A stretch of DNA of 64,000 nt from NCBI GenBank assembly GCA_020740775.1, contig JAHEWK010000046.1, positions 1 to 64,000 of the forward strand, given 5' to 3'. The notes under the pieces were generated by a model, which searched no databases, was not told the origin of the DNA, and saw nothing but the letters and a program-made list of their open reading frames with translations. Shown here piece by piece: positions 1-11,278 of this stretch. Both the position numbers and the translations under genes were made by a program. Numbering within the stretch: position 1 is the stretch's first letter; each line of letters starts with the position of its first letter. The DNA comes from Ilyonectria destructans. Its lineage: Eukaryota; Ascomycota; Sordariomycetes; Hypocreales; Nectriaceae.

Positions 1-1046
1 TTTACTGTATTTTCGTTATGCATATTATAGTTGCCAAGGCCTAAGTTTAGGTTTTAAGCTGCTTTTTTTCTTCTTCTGCTGGAATTCTATCTAACTTTTT
101 CGACTTATTCTAACCTTAATATCTAAATCTGTAAATCCCACGACCCAACCTAATGCCCTAAGATCTTTAACGCCTATAATAACCCGTTTAAGTTATCTAA
201 ATTCGCCCTCTAGCCAGCGCTCTAGCTGGCTAGTATCTATACCAGCTCGACGTAACATAATAGCTTCTGGAATTAGAGCTTGTATATTTTACTGCTAATT
301 TCCTTGATGAACCTCTGGCTCCTTCTATTTTTAGTGCCGTCTTAAAAGTCTTTAGCTAACTTTAGTAGTGCAGCCTTTTCTATCTGAATATAGCTAAGGT
401 TAATACTAATAACTCTATTTCCTTATAAGTTAACTCTATTTCTATTATTAAGAAATAGATTATATCTAAAAGTAGCTAATATAATCTATTAGCTTATGTT
501 TAGATATTCTGAATAGTAAGATAAGTAGCTAAAAAGTCTATATTCTTAAAGGAATTTTCTATAGGCTTTAAATTTACCTTTTTTTCTATTATCTTTTAGA
601 TTATAGAGATATTTAATATTATACTGATATCTAATTATATATTCCTAATATATAGAGTTATTTTTAAATAGAGCTTTATAGATAATAGTTACTATAATAA
701 GAGTTAATAAGATTAAATAATTATTAAAAGGGAAGTTAATCTCTTAATAATAGAAGATATTAATTTTTTTTATATCTTATTACTTAAAATAAGATTTCTA
801 TCTTAAGATTATTAACTATAGATAATAGAGTTATTAACTAACTCTATTATCTATAGATAGTAAAATTAAAGTTAAAAGGATTAAATTAAAGCTTAAAATA
901 AAAACTAATATATAATAATCTTATTATTTAGCTACTATTTCTTTTAGTGCTAAATATAGTATTTACTATTTATTTCTACTATTTAAAAATATTATATAGC
1001 TTTAATTTATTTAATAATATTAAGTAAAGCTAAAAAAAAAAAAAAA
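1..1046 (-). repeat. AT-rich dispersed repeat, copy 1 (runs off the left edge)
   Basis: This segment aligns in the same orientation with 43660-45085: the first 300 bases and the last 350 bases match with almost only C/T and G/A differences. This copy lacks roughly 370 bases of the middle. Both copies end in the plus-strand word AAGTAAAG(C/T)TAAAAAAA, and a third copy of that end lies at about 11160-11218. The first 300 bases are less mutated than the rest. Read on the minus strand they give a nearly open frame with pieces such as LRRAGIDTSQLERWLEGEF and ALGWVVGFTDLDIKVRIS, interrupted by about two stops, so the repeat once coded for a protein. I do not recognise the family. The left boundary is outside the window. 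Confidence 0.75.
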
Positions 1047-2077
1047 ACTAAATACTATATATTTAGTATTATTAAAATTACTATTCTAATTACTATTTAT
1101 ATTCTATATTATATACTTATATAAATATAATAAGGGATTTAATTTATTAATTATAAGTTTAATTATTATTTTTTTACCTTTTTTATATTAATTTACTAAC
1201 TTTAAAAAAGACTATTAAATATATAACTTTCTCTATAATATATCTCTATATAATTTTATAGCTATTATTAAAAATAATTAAATTCTTTTAAATTCTTATA
1301 GTTATTAATATTTTAGTTATAAGTTAATTAATACTATATTATTTATAATTAATATAGTCTATATTATATTAAAAGGTTAAAATACCTTATTATATATATC
1401 TTTAAAAAGGGAATTAAAGCCTAATAATAATAAAAAACACTAATAATAAAATTAATAATATAAATTATAAACTTTAGCAGTAAAAAGAAATAGAAATAAT
1501 AAAAAATATTTAATAAGAAGAAAGAGTATAATTTTAAATAATAAATTAAAATACTAATTTAAAAACTAATTAATAGAAGTTATTTTTAGTATTCTTAATA
1601 GCTATAATATTACCTCTAGAGTAATATTTAGTCCTTAATATATAGAACCTTTTAACTCCAGCTATATTTCTATAAGATATACTATCTTACTTTACTCAGT
1701 ATATTATTAAATGTATAAGTGCTAGCTTTCTTATTATTATAGCTTTCCTAATTGAGACAGCCTATAGTCTAGTCCCTCTGTAAAAATAAGCTCCCTCACT
1801 TTATTATACGTAGCTTATTCTGCGCGGATAATAATAATAGCATAGAAGATAAGTCGGTACATATATCTGCATCGTCAGTAGAGAAGGAAGATAGCGTCAG
1901 CTTGCCGTGTTCAAAGTATCTCAGACCCGAGACGCAAATACGCGTCGACCCAGAGCACGTGTGGTTCTGCCCAGTACACAGGAGCTGCTACCTCTCGTTA
2001 AAGCTGGGTATGTTATATGGCTTATAGATGCTGTTTCAATATTCCAGCTGTGACTTTATTGTACTCTATTAACACCT
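1047..2077. other. AT-rich spacer, no gene seen
   Basis: About 750 bases of TpA-rich sequence with no readable frame in either direction, ending near 1800, where composition returns to gene-like values. The remaining stretch up to the rhodopsin-like gene has no open frame I can support. The sharp change near 1790 marks the edge of a RIP-affected compartment. Confidence 0.6.
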
Positions 2078-3501
2078 TCATTTCAGCGTGTACTGAATTG
2101 TAGTCGTGCGAGTCTGCAAGATCCCATCCTCACTGTCTGTCTCCGCAACAATATGCCCTTCCACTGACTCTTCCGATTGCCCGCCGTGGATATTGACGTC
2201 GGTTTTGACCAGACCGTCTGGCCGTAAGCTTTGACGGTTGAAGTGAGTGCCGTGTTCAAGCTCGACCAGCGTGCCAAAGTTCTTGCGGGAATAGTTGGAA
2301 CCGCCGAATGTACGCAGCCCATAGTTTCTGCTGCCGCTTTTCTGCGCGCTTGATAGGCTCGCGTTGCTTTCGCCGAGTATCTTGGGCGCCACATGCCTAA
2401 GGAAGACTCGTAACGTGGGCAGTGAGCCGCAAATTATGAGAAGATTGGCCTCGATAATACTTCAAGTCACGTTAATAATCCACTCTTGGAACGGATGCGT
2501 CGTCGCAGAGGATAACTTACACCCAAAGACAACCCTCAGCCAACGACCAGCTTTGGTCCGGGTTCGAAAGGCTGGGTAGCAGAAGAACCAATCGAACGAT
2601 GGACGTGATGAGGGTGATCGAGCCAATGGCGAACACGCCAAGCAAGCCAATCTTTTGTCGCGTAGACATCTGAAGTCCTACGATGGTCGGAACGGGAAGC
2701 AGCAAGAGCATCAAATCGGTAACGCAGCCGAACGCCGCCTGGGTGATGTAAATGGGAGGTCGGTTGATGCAGGTGGCGTTGGTGGCGAGCCGAACATCCC
2801 ACGTGGCGGCAATGGGCTTGCAAGCGAAAAGCACGCTGAACCAAATGCCAATCAAGCTGGTAGAGCAGATGAAGCCAGTGAAGTACACTGAGTATTGGTA
2901 CCACGTGGACGGCGAGAGGCGGAAGTAGAAGAAGCAGAGCGTCAGTTTCGATAGAATCGTGGTCGGGATGTATGTGAGTGTTGTCGACATGACGAGCTGC
3001 ATAACTTATATCAGCGATGTTCGTAGGTTAGAATAGAAAAGAGGTAGCACGCACGAGAGAAGACTGTGTGTTGCTATCGACAGGCATCTCCCACGCATGG
3101 ACTCCGAGGAGGTTGTTGGTGTAGGCGTGGAGTAAACATGACTGAGCAGCTATCGAAAGAACCTGTATAAGTTAGCTGTTGGTATTTTCCGGCGCTCGAT
3201 TGCGGAAGCAATACCCAGGCGAAGAGAATGAGATCTATAAACGATCAAGTTAGTTTAGAACACCTAACGCATCTTGATATTTGATCAACGGACAGTCATC
3301 TATTAGAAACTTGCGTATCAACACCGCATTGGTGTACATGCGCTGTCCCAAGAATGTCGTGGCAATTGCGAATTCGAGGCCGAAAATCCAGTACGCATTT
3401 CGTATCGTCGATTCAGCCGTCTGCGGGTTTTCGAAGTCGACCTGGTAGCCTGCAGGCGGCTCAACCGACACTTCAACGCCATCGACAACGGGGAACGACA
3501 T
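2078..3501 (-). CDS. SAT4/rhodopsin-like seven-helix membrane protein
   Basis: Five exons: 3501-3294, 3234-3215 (20 nt), 3162-3055, 2996-2521 and 2459-2078. The introns begin GT and end AG, and every junction keeps the frame, giving 397 residues. The protein starts MSFPVVDGVEV; an upstream in-frame non-ATG extension was rejected. Conserved pieces run in family order: WIFGLEFAIATTFLGQRMYT, FLIDDYLILFAW across the 20-nt exon, the HAWEMP loop, then helices through LTLCFFYFRLSP, GFICSTSLIGIWFSVLFACK and VTDLMLLLLPVPTIVGLQ, and the closing CLWVIIEANLLIICGSLPTL. About 120 hydrophilic residues form the tail. This matches the fungal 'rhodopsin domain' integral membrane proteins (SAT4 type). These have no confirmed substrate and lack an identifiable retinal lysine motif. 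Family assignment is firm; function is unknown. Confidence 0.88.
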
Positions 3502-5190
3502 GGCGAAGAGCCTAGCTGATGGACGGCAGCCCAACTAGCGAGAAGGTGAAATCGACGAACCGTTAAATGCCAAAGCGGCAAAAGGGACGCCTAGCTTTTA
3601 AGTCTTAAGGTGACAGATCGGACTCCAACCCGTCGCCACGATCTCGGTGAAATTGGACAGCGATCGTTGCACAAAGACTCTTGGCAAGGATAACTTGTGC
3701 ACAATTTGTGACAAAGGCCAGAAGTCTCACAACCGGTCAACTTTTAAGCCGAGACAACAACAACACCACGGGCCGCGAGAACAACGCGGGGATCAGGGAC
3801 AGGCGTTGGAGCTCGACAAGGGCTAAAAACCTTAATTACGAGACTAACAGGGCAATCGTCAGCAGTAAAAAGGCGGGTTTTGCGGGTAAGCTTGTCTAGG
3901 CCCGCGGCTAACCCCTGAGGACGATGACCCGCGGGGCAAGATCGACAATAGTTCCACCGGACTCGACGCTTCACTTATGCCTGCCGATGTAACCTGGCTG
4001 TTCCGCGCAGTTATCCTACATGGGAATCTCGATTGCGAGACAAATGCATCATGGAGTTCATCTCATCTACGATTGAGATCTGAACTATCAATCGCATGTG
4101 CGCAGCATGTCCTCAAGTCCGCAACTAAAGCTGAAGTATTTTGCCATTCCGGCCGGGAGACTGTGAGGCAAGACTGCAAGAGCGTGGCGGGGCGGCATAG
4201 TGCTCACATAAAGACCGGTGAGGTCTATTAGGTGACCTGTCATAATTGTGCAACCGTGCGCCAGTTAACAGAAGGCGACCTTCATCATGGAGGAATTCAG
4301 TTCTGGGTCTACTGCGTAACTTAATACGCCTGCAGTAAGCATAACCAGCAGATCTTTTCCACTCGAGGTCGAGCCGTGCGGAGAGCCAAGCCACTCACCG
4401 AGCAGCTAGAGAAAAGGGGTCATAGTAAGCCGAACCATTTCCTCCTATCATAAACTTTTCGCAAAAACTTTAGATTATCGTACCCTGAGGTTTTCACTAA
4501 AACCTATTATTGTAAGATGCTAGATAAGTTGTAGCAGATTCAAGAGGAGTCGCGAGGCAAGAAGCGATGATATCGGCTCATCGCTGTATTCGTATGTACG
4601 TATCCCAGACCTAGTCGCATGAACCCACAGCCAACACAGCGTCACGTTGACCCCCAACCCCGGTTCTTGGACCCCAGGCGGCACATGGGATGCACTGTGC
4701 CACTCGAATCCTTCAACTCGCCGGGGTTGCGTAATAACTGCACGGCCCCGGAGAAGCCCTGCAGTACCGGAGCCACCGAAGCCACGAATAAGCAAGATCG
4801 GCATGCTAAACGGCCAGCACAGCGTAGGATTCCTCGTTACTTGCCTTGGCATCTCACAGTCATGAAATCGACCCTGCATGAACCTCTTATTGTACGCGGA
4901 CAGCCAATCGCATTCCACCGGATGGCCGACCCTAGGTTTCCGCGGACTTATATCCTTGATCCCGAAGCACTGGACCACCTGCGCGATTTTCATCAACTTC
5001 AGATCCAACCACGTCCAAGTACTTGTTCCCAAAGAGGAAAAAGAGGTGATCGTTGCCGTCGACAAAAAGTAAAACGTTCCCACGGACGTTATGCTATCTT
5101 CCACACGCTCGTATCACTACGTGACGTTTCTGCCCCTACATCCCCCAAGGCGTGGAAGGTGGCCATTTGGTTTCACTTTATTGTAGCATT
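3502..5190. other. Intergenic region, no supported gene
   Basis: About 1.7 kb of balanced composition between the divergently transcribed membrane protein and the flavo-oxidase, so it must hold both promoters. Open frames exist on both strands at 4520-5233. Their translations show no recognisable domain, they overlap each other antisense, and their codon use looks random. Around 3900-3940 there are two CCCGCGG words about 30 bases apart, a spacing that could suit a dimeric zinc-cluster regulator, but this is only a guess. Confidence 0.55.
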
Positions 5191-6979
5191 ATGCGCTTCG
5201 ACACACCCATTAGTGCCCAGGTCTTTGCCATAATGGCTGCCTCGGCGTCGGCGGCACAGGCCGCCAAGATCGAAATGAGGGAAGTCCTGGAAAATTGCGT
5301 AAGCGGACCGGTCTGTCCCAGCTAAACTCTCCCGGGCTGACGACCTGCTTGTGTCACAGTGTGCTTCGTTGGAGACTGCTGGCTTGAGGAACGTCTTCTA
5401 TCCGGCCAGTAACACTTACGAAGTCCGCACAGAATCGTACTTTTCCGTGTCATCCCAGTTGCAGCCTTATTGCATTGTCCAGCCTGAGACGGCTGAAGAC
5501 GTGGCCGTCATCCTGACAACTTTGACTCCTATCGCGGATTGCCAATTTGCCATCCGGAGCGGCGGCCACACCGTCTGGCCGGCCAACAACAGTAATTACA
5601 CTCCCGTGTATCGCTTTGACGAGTGCAGATCTCTAACAGGCTACAGTCAACGATGGTGTCACAATCGACATGGGTATGAATAACCTTTCCTTGAACCGAC
5701 CCTATGCTCACATCAACTGTTTCAGGACTGATGAACAAGACCACCTACGTCCCGGACGCCAAGGTTGCAAAGATTCAAGCCGGATCCAGGTGGAAGGAGG
5801 TTTACGGCGCCCTTGAAGCGTACGGAGTGACAGTGCCTGGCGGCCGTACTGCTACTGTCGGTGTCGCTGGATTCCTGACCGGTGGTGGCAATACTTTCTA
5901 TACAGGCCGCCGTGGGTTTGGGTGTGATAATGTCGTCAACTTTGAGGTCGTTCTCGCCAGCGGGTAAGAGTGGCCATCCTAGTCTGAAGAAGACATTCGC
6001 TAATAATCGGCCGTGTCAGGGACATCATCAACGCCAATGCCAAAGAGAATAGCGACCTGTTCAAGGCCCTCAAGGGCGGCTCTGCGAACTTCGGCATCGT
6101 GACTCGCTTCGACATGCAAGCCTTCGACGCTTCTCTGCTCTGGGGAGGGCTCGTCACCTACGATAAGAACACCACCGACGAGCACATTGACGCCTACCAC
6201 GACTGGACGGACAATATCGAGAACTACATGGATGGCTCGGCTATTCCCTTCTGGACCTACAGTCCGCAGACCAAGGATATTTCCATCACGGTTGCTTACG
6301 AGGACACGACGGGCGCTGTGTCGCCGCCTGCTTTTGATCAGTTCATGAGAATCCCCCAGGCGACGTCTTCAATGCGCAAAGACACGCACCGAAACTTGGC
6401 CGTTGAGCTCGAGCTGATCAGTGGCTACCGGTAGGCTTCGCTCCATCTGCCTGAAGGCTGGAATACTGACACGTCCCAAGTAACGTCTGGTTCGCCATTA
6501 CTTTCAAGAACGACAAGGCCCTATACAAGAAGGCCTTGGACCTACATAAGCAGTTCGTCAGCGACTGGAAGGTCCAATCCCCCGACGGCGACTTCATCTG
6601 CCACGGCATCTTCCAAGCGATCCCGACCATCTTCTCCAAGCACTCGGTCGAAAAGGGCGGCAACGTCATGGGTCTAGACCGCGTAACCGACAACGCCGTC
6701 ATGTTCCAGGTGCAGCTGATGATCAATGGCGTTGAGCAAGAGAAGATCGCACGGAAGCGCATGGTTAAGTTCCGAGAGACGATCAAGCAATACAGCGTCA
6801 AGAAGGGAGGCGCGGTCGACTGGGAGTACCTCAACTATGCGGATTTCACACAAAATCCCCTGAAGACATACGGCGAGGAAAATGTCGCGTTCATTCGCAA
6901 GGTCGCTGCCAAGTACGACCCGGATGAGGTTTTCCAAGACCGATTGCCGGGAGGATTCAAGATCTCTCATGTCGCTTAG
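5191..6979 (+). CDS. Secreted FAD-linked oxidase, BBE/VAO family
   Basis: Six exons: 5191-5298, 5360-5591, 5647-5673 (27 nt), 5726-5963, 6020-6430 and 6481-6979. Phases agree at every junction and the product has 504 residues, normal for the family. The first 24 residues look like a signal peptide ending in ASAAQA. The FAD-binding part has AIRSGGHT, whose His is the usual 8-alpha-histidyl attachment site, and FGCDNVVNFEVVLASGDI, whose Cys sits where bicovalent members form the 6-S-cysteinyl bond. The C-terminal BBE signature is present as YLNYADFTQNPLKTYGEENV, followed by YDPDEVFQDRLPGGFKIS. Family members oxidise sugars or secondary-metabolite intermediates using oxygen; the substrate cannot be read from sequence. 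A later ATG at 5233 would lose most of the signal peptide, so the first was chosen. Confidence 0.92.
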
Positions 6980-7665
6980 ACCCTTAAGCTGGGAAAGGTG
7001 ATCCTCTCTTAGTCACACGGCCCCTCGTCTACACAACTAGATAAGAACGAAATTGAAGTTTGTGGAGATAGCGAGAACAAGTGTAGACTTTCTAAAGACT
7101 TTGCTAGCGAGGAAGGTAAGTTAAGACACTGATAGCATCAGGGAGACTCAACTTTAACTGGCTGTAGAGCCATCTTTCGTTCAGTAGGGTACAGTACCTA
7201 TTGCTTCCAATCTTAATTAATAAAGAAGATTGGATATGAAGAAACAATAGATTCAACTATAAAGTCTCCCTGTATAAAGTAAAATAGATCTTACTTCTTA
7301 ATGTTTTAAATAAAGTTATAAAGCAGATTAAGTAGATTAAGTACTTAATTATACCTATAAGTTAGTAGGTTTTTAAGTATCTTACTGATTAGTATTCAGG
7401 AAGGGATTTGTGCTTGAAAAGAGATTGCTCGACTTCTAGCTTCTCTTATGTACGGCGGCGATGCATCACATGTGCGGATGGGTCGAGGGACGGGCCGTGG
7501 TTGTGATTAGCGACTGTGACTCGGTAGGTCTAGAGATAGTTGAGCTTTTGCGTTGCTGACGCTGTGATCTTAAACGCGCAGTCGACTTTTTGCGTACTGG
7601 ATTTGCGTACACCACCAGCTTCACACTCATGAGCGTCACTGCGGTCACAGCGCAGTTGAATATAA
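6980..7665. other. Intergenic region with a small AT-rich patch
   Basis: No gene is supported. About 7195-7390 is AT-rich with many TA steps and resembles the RIP-affected blocks in miniature, perhaps a remnant of a short repeat. The 60-codon open frame on the minus strand at 7466-7648 has no recognisable content. Confidence 0.5.
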
Positions 7666-8817
7666 GTTGGTTGCCTACTAAAGCATGTAGAGAAGCTAGA
7701 GCTCTACTATAATAAGCCTGAGCTTGCCATCCTCTGCATCAAGTGCGGGTTTGCCCTGCAACCAAACAGCGATCGCGTCTTGAGGCATCTAGGCGAGAAC
7801 CATAATATCGCCAAGAATGCTCGCCGTGGTCTGAATCCTCTTATCCGTTCATTAGGCCTGCCAGACCCAGAGGGACTCCCCTTAGGACCGGATGGCTCCT
7901 GTCTGCACCTGCGCCTCGCCACCCAAAGAGGCTCAGCCTGCAAGCACTGCAGTCTTCGTTCGACGAGCGAGAAAGTCCTTATAAAAAATGTGAAGACGTA
8001 CTATCGTGACAACATCAGGCCTGCCACTAGACAGCAGAAACGCCACTGGCCACGAGACCATATTAAAGAGAACCTTTTATTTGAGAGCTGGATAGCAAAG
8101 GACATCAAGAGGTCATGGATTGTTGCCAGTGGTAATCAGCTTGGCCAAGGCTTTATACGGAATAACCTTCTTCTGCAGGCAAGTCCCAACCCAGTCAAGA
8201 GTTTTGCGCAGCAGCTGTTTGCTGAAGAGCGCCAGCGGCTGGAAGAGCAAGCGGGAGACCGGAGACCACACATCACTGGGATACCAGAATCTTCCAACCT
8301 ACAGGCGAACTGGATGCGCCGTACAGGTTAGCAGACGACATTTGAGAACGCACGGCGCGATATTTTTGTCTCCCTTACTGAATTGCCCCCTCGCACGCCT
8401 ATTTGGCCCCTACGACTGGGGGTTATGGACGGAGAAACACTCTACAGCCCGGTGAGAGATGATCGCAAGCTGGCGTTGATGGTGGCAGCCCTCGACCGTC
8501 TCTTGGACCAATGTGGCGAGACGGTCAGGGAGACGGATGTCTGCCTGAGGAGGTGGCTTCGGGGCAGGTTTCCAGATCAGCCTTATAAGTCACCCTTTGA
8601 GTTGGTTGCAAAGTATTCTTCCGAGGGCACCTATAGGAAAGAGCTCAAATGCTCCGTTTGCTTTTGGCTCCGGCTGTTCCAACTACCACCATCTACGATA
8701 AGGGCAATTATGGGGAGAGGATTGGCCAGATCTCAGCACAGGGCGTTGAGGGATATCTGGGCAGATAGTATCGCTTACTACTATAGCCTCAACTTTTCCT
8801 GGCTACATATTATATGA
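7666..8817 (+). pseudogene. OrsD-like (DUF3505-type) protein relic with one in-frame stop
   Basis: A single frame is open from 7666 to 8817 except for one TAG at 8329-8331. The start of the frame reads LAILCIKCGFALQPNSDRVL followed by RHLGENHNIAKNARRGLNPL, then QRGSACKHCSLRSTS. These are two C2H2-like elements in the order found at the N terminus of OrsD-like proteins. Later comes NWMRRTG, the stop, and QTTFENARRDIFVSLTELP. Relatives carry Trp where the stop lies (RTGW), so TGG to TAG is the likely lesion, the type RIP makes. No ATG lies in the open frame before the homology, and the 3' part runs into the neighbouring hydrolase relic without a family-typical C terminus. I therefore call it broken. 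OrsD in Aspergillus belongs to the orsellinic acid cluster; its biochemical role is not settled. Confidence 0.75.
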
Positions 8818-10061
8818 CAGTTTGGAAAGTGGCGGAGGCGTTGGGCTGAGAACGGGTACCTGGCTACTTACGTCGAAGGAAAGAATTTTGTTCTGGATCT
8901 CTTTCGACGGGAAGCTAGACGCTATTATTCGCTGACCAGTCTTCGGGGCCGGATTTCCCGTATCGATGAGATTGGCACGCACTATCGGCGTGCGTTCCCA
9001 GTCATTGTCAATGTCCTTCTGATAACGATCGAAGAACCTGCGTAGATCTTCGACGTTACTGGGGTCATAGTAGTCTGGCCACTCTTGATTGTCATGGTAT
9101 CGCAGCCATTTCTGGCCGTGAAGGCGAATAAACCCACGGGCAGTGCTATAACTGTTGATGTCGTTGCTAAATGAGGCGACAACGTATGCTGGCACATTAA
9201 TATTCTTTATCACCTGTTAATGTCTTCCGAGAAGGGGTTCCTGGAGCTGCTAATCCTACCTCAATTTGGGCGCCTTTGTCTCTGTGATACTCGCCGTGTT
9301 GTTCGTATTTCAAGCCCATGGCGATCAAATTCTCCCAGCTGTTTAAACCGGGACAATGTGAGAATAACTGATAATTCGCTTCAAGTGATGCTTTACTGGG
9401 CACACCGCCTCTCTATAGAAACTCCCGAAAGAAATCGGATTTTACTTCCCACTATCACTGTATTCCACGCTTCCCTCATATGCTCCTAGGGACTTACCGG
9501 CGCTAGGGCGGCCAGATGTTTCGGTCGCTCTGACGCTATAAACCACCATGTAGCTATAGGTAAAGATCAATGAGGCTTATCTGGCAGATAGTTATCCAAC
9601 TATTTCCGCTGAATGCAACTTTACCATTACACCATTCTCTGGTACCAATAAAGTCTACTAGGTCTGCTCCGTCTTTGCCTTCTTGCGAACCTCCTATGTA
9701 AAAGTCTCCCTCGCTGTGGCCAATTCCCCTAGGATTTGCATTAGTGACTTTATAGTCGTGATTAACCCAATACGCAGGGTCGGGCCCTTCTATTTTTTCG
9801 AACTTGCTTAAGGCTGTTGGCGGTACGCCCCTGCGAAAGGAAAGATCATCCCGGGTAATTATCCCGCCGCCGCCAGTTTTGCCGTACGGAGACCATGCCA
9901 TAATAGCTGGAACCTGAGTGGTTATATGAGGCGGGCGCAGGATGTTGACATAGATCGTAACCACAAGTTGGAAAAAGGGTCGATGACGGGGTCAGTACCG
10001 AGCGTCGGTGATTGAAATGGGGGTTGAGGCTTATAAATAGGGGATAGGCAAGCTCAGGCAC
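8803..10061 (-). pseudogene. CocE/NonD-type acyl esterase or X-Pro-peptidase-like hydrolase, decayed
   Basis: Read on the minus strand, 9964-9565 gives a good match to fungal CocE-type hydrolases: TIYVNILRPP, AIMAWSPYGKTGGGG, GPDPAYWVNHDYKVTNANPR and the nucleophile region VAFSGNSW, with Ser in GNSW. The middle (about 9560-9215) is scrambled by stops and frame changes, with only pieces left such as SWENLIAMGLKYEQHG. The frame resumes at 9213 with NINVPAYVVASFSND and EWPDYYDPSNVEDLRRFFDR, the usual C-terminal half, and fades by about 8870. Upstream of 9964 the N terminus is out of frame. There is no way to splice this into one protein, so it is a pseudogene. Its tail meets the tail of the OrsD-like relic. 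Confidence 0.8.
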
Positions 10062-11278
10062 TGCACGTTTTTGGACGTGGATGTTAAAGAATCGTTGGAT
10101 GGGGCTGTGTATGGGTGATAACTTATTGACAGAATGAATTCTATTTGTCCAGCGCGCCTTCCTCGACGCACTAACTACTCTGTCTCCCGCAACCGGCGTG
10201 CAGCCTGGATCCTGCGCTCTCCCCTACACCAAGAGTGTCGGATTTTGCCCTCTCTCGTGGCGTCTCTCAGCCAGTGCCCACCTCAGGATCATGATCTAGG
10301 AGAGAATGGACGATTATGAAGAGCATCCCCCGTCTAAGGCCTCCGTGCCCTAATCTGGGGCTCTCAGTCTCCCAGGAAAGCACATGGCATCAGTTACGTG
10401 CATATCAACTCTGACCAAACCAATTGGTCAGCAAAACTCTTCGCCCATCCTTTCTTGCTATTTATATCTACTAAGTGCGTTAGAAGAAAAATAGGCAATG
10501 GTGAGATAATGTGAATCCCGGTGGTTCCGCCCACCCATCCAATATTCCAGGCATTTAATTTACCGTAACTATTCAAATAACCGATAAGTACCCGACCGAT
10601 GACGAGAAGCTCTTCGTGGCTATTGAGCTAAGTAGAGTATATTTAAAGTGATTCAACTAATTAGAACATGTAGTGTTTCGGCTGTTGTACGACCTTGTGG
10701 CTGTTAATACTTTTGATTTATACATTTAGATCCAGAGGTGATAATAGGTACCCTGGATTTCCGCAATCAGCTTTTGTAAATCTCGAGAAATAGCAGGTGG
10801 AATTTTGTGGATTAAGGGTTAATTGGTGAAACGATTTGATGAGTGTGAGTTTGATATACGACGCCACACTGCGGTGGAGGAACCCAGCCTGAGTGTAATA
10901 CTAAAGTGCAGTAAAGGTTATTTAAAGGAAGAGTAAATACAGTAAGTAATAGAATAATTATATTATCGAGAAGTCCGGATTAAATCCCAGAGAGAGTATT
11001 CATACTGATATAAATAGAATAAAGGCACCTAATAGAGGCAAGACAGTTAATAATAAGAGTAAAGAAAATATACTAGGCTAAAGGGAGTCCATATTTCTAA
11101 GATACATAAAGAGGAATTATGAGATAATATTCATAAAGATTACGTAATTTGAAAGCTGTAGTTTATAATATATTAAGCTTGATCTATCTGATGATATTGA
11201 GTAAAGCTAAAAAAAACAAATATTATATTAAGCATACAAGTGAAAGCTGCGGATCCTTAATACAATACGCTGCTAATA
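10062..11278. other. Intergenic region, AT-rich in its right half
   Basis: No gene is supported. 10600-11240 becomes progressively AT-rich. The end of this stretch (about 11160-11218) carries the 3' end of the dispersed repeat described at 1-1046. Short frames at 10134-10319 and 10394-10576 give translations without any known motif. Confidence 0.5.
11160..11218 (+). repeat. 3' end fragment of the dispersed AT-rich repeat
   Basis: The words ATATTAAGCTTGATCTATCT and GATATTGAGTAAAGCTAAAA match the ends of the repeats at 1-1046 and 43660-45085 once G/A and C/T changes are allowed, and like them run into an A-tract. This copy keeps G and C at several places where the other two have A and T, so it may be the least mutated version of that end. 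Confidence 0.55.

Noticed and set aside
2536..2904. Second open frame inside the SAT4-like gene
   Set aside because: It is a shadow of exon 4 in another frame; the exon chain encoding the membrane protein explains the region fully.
4520..5233. Overlapping antisense open frames of 194 and 204 codons
   Set aside because: Neither translation shows a family motif, they overlap each other on opposite strands, and no splice pattern extends them into a sensible protein.
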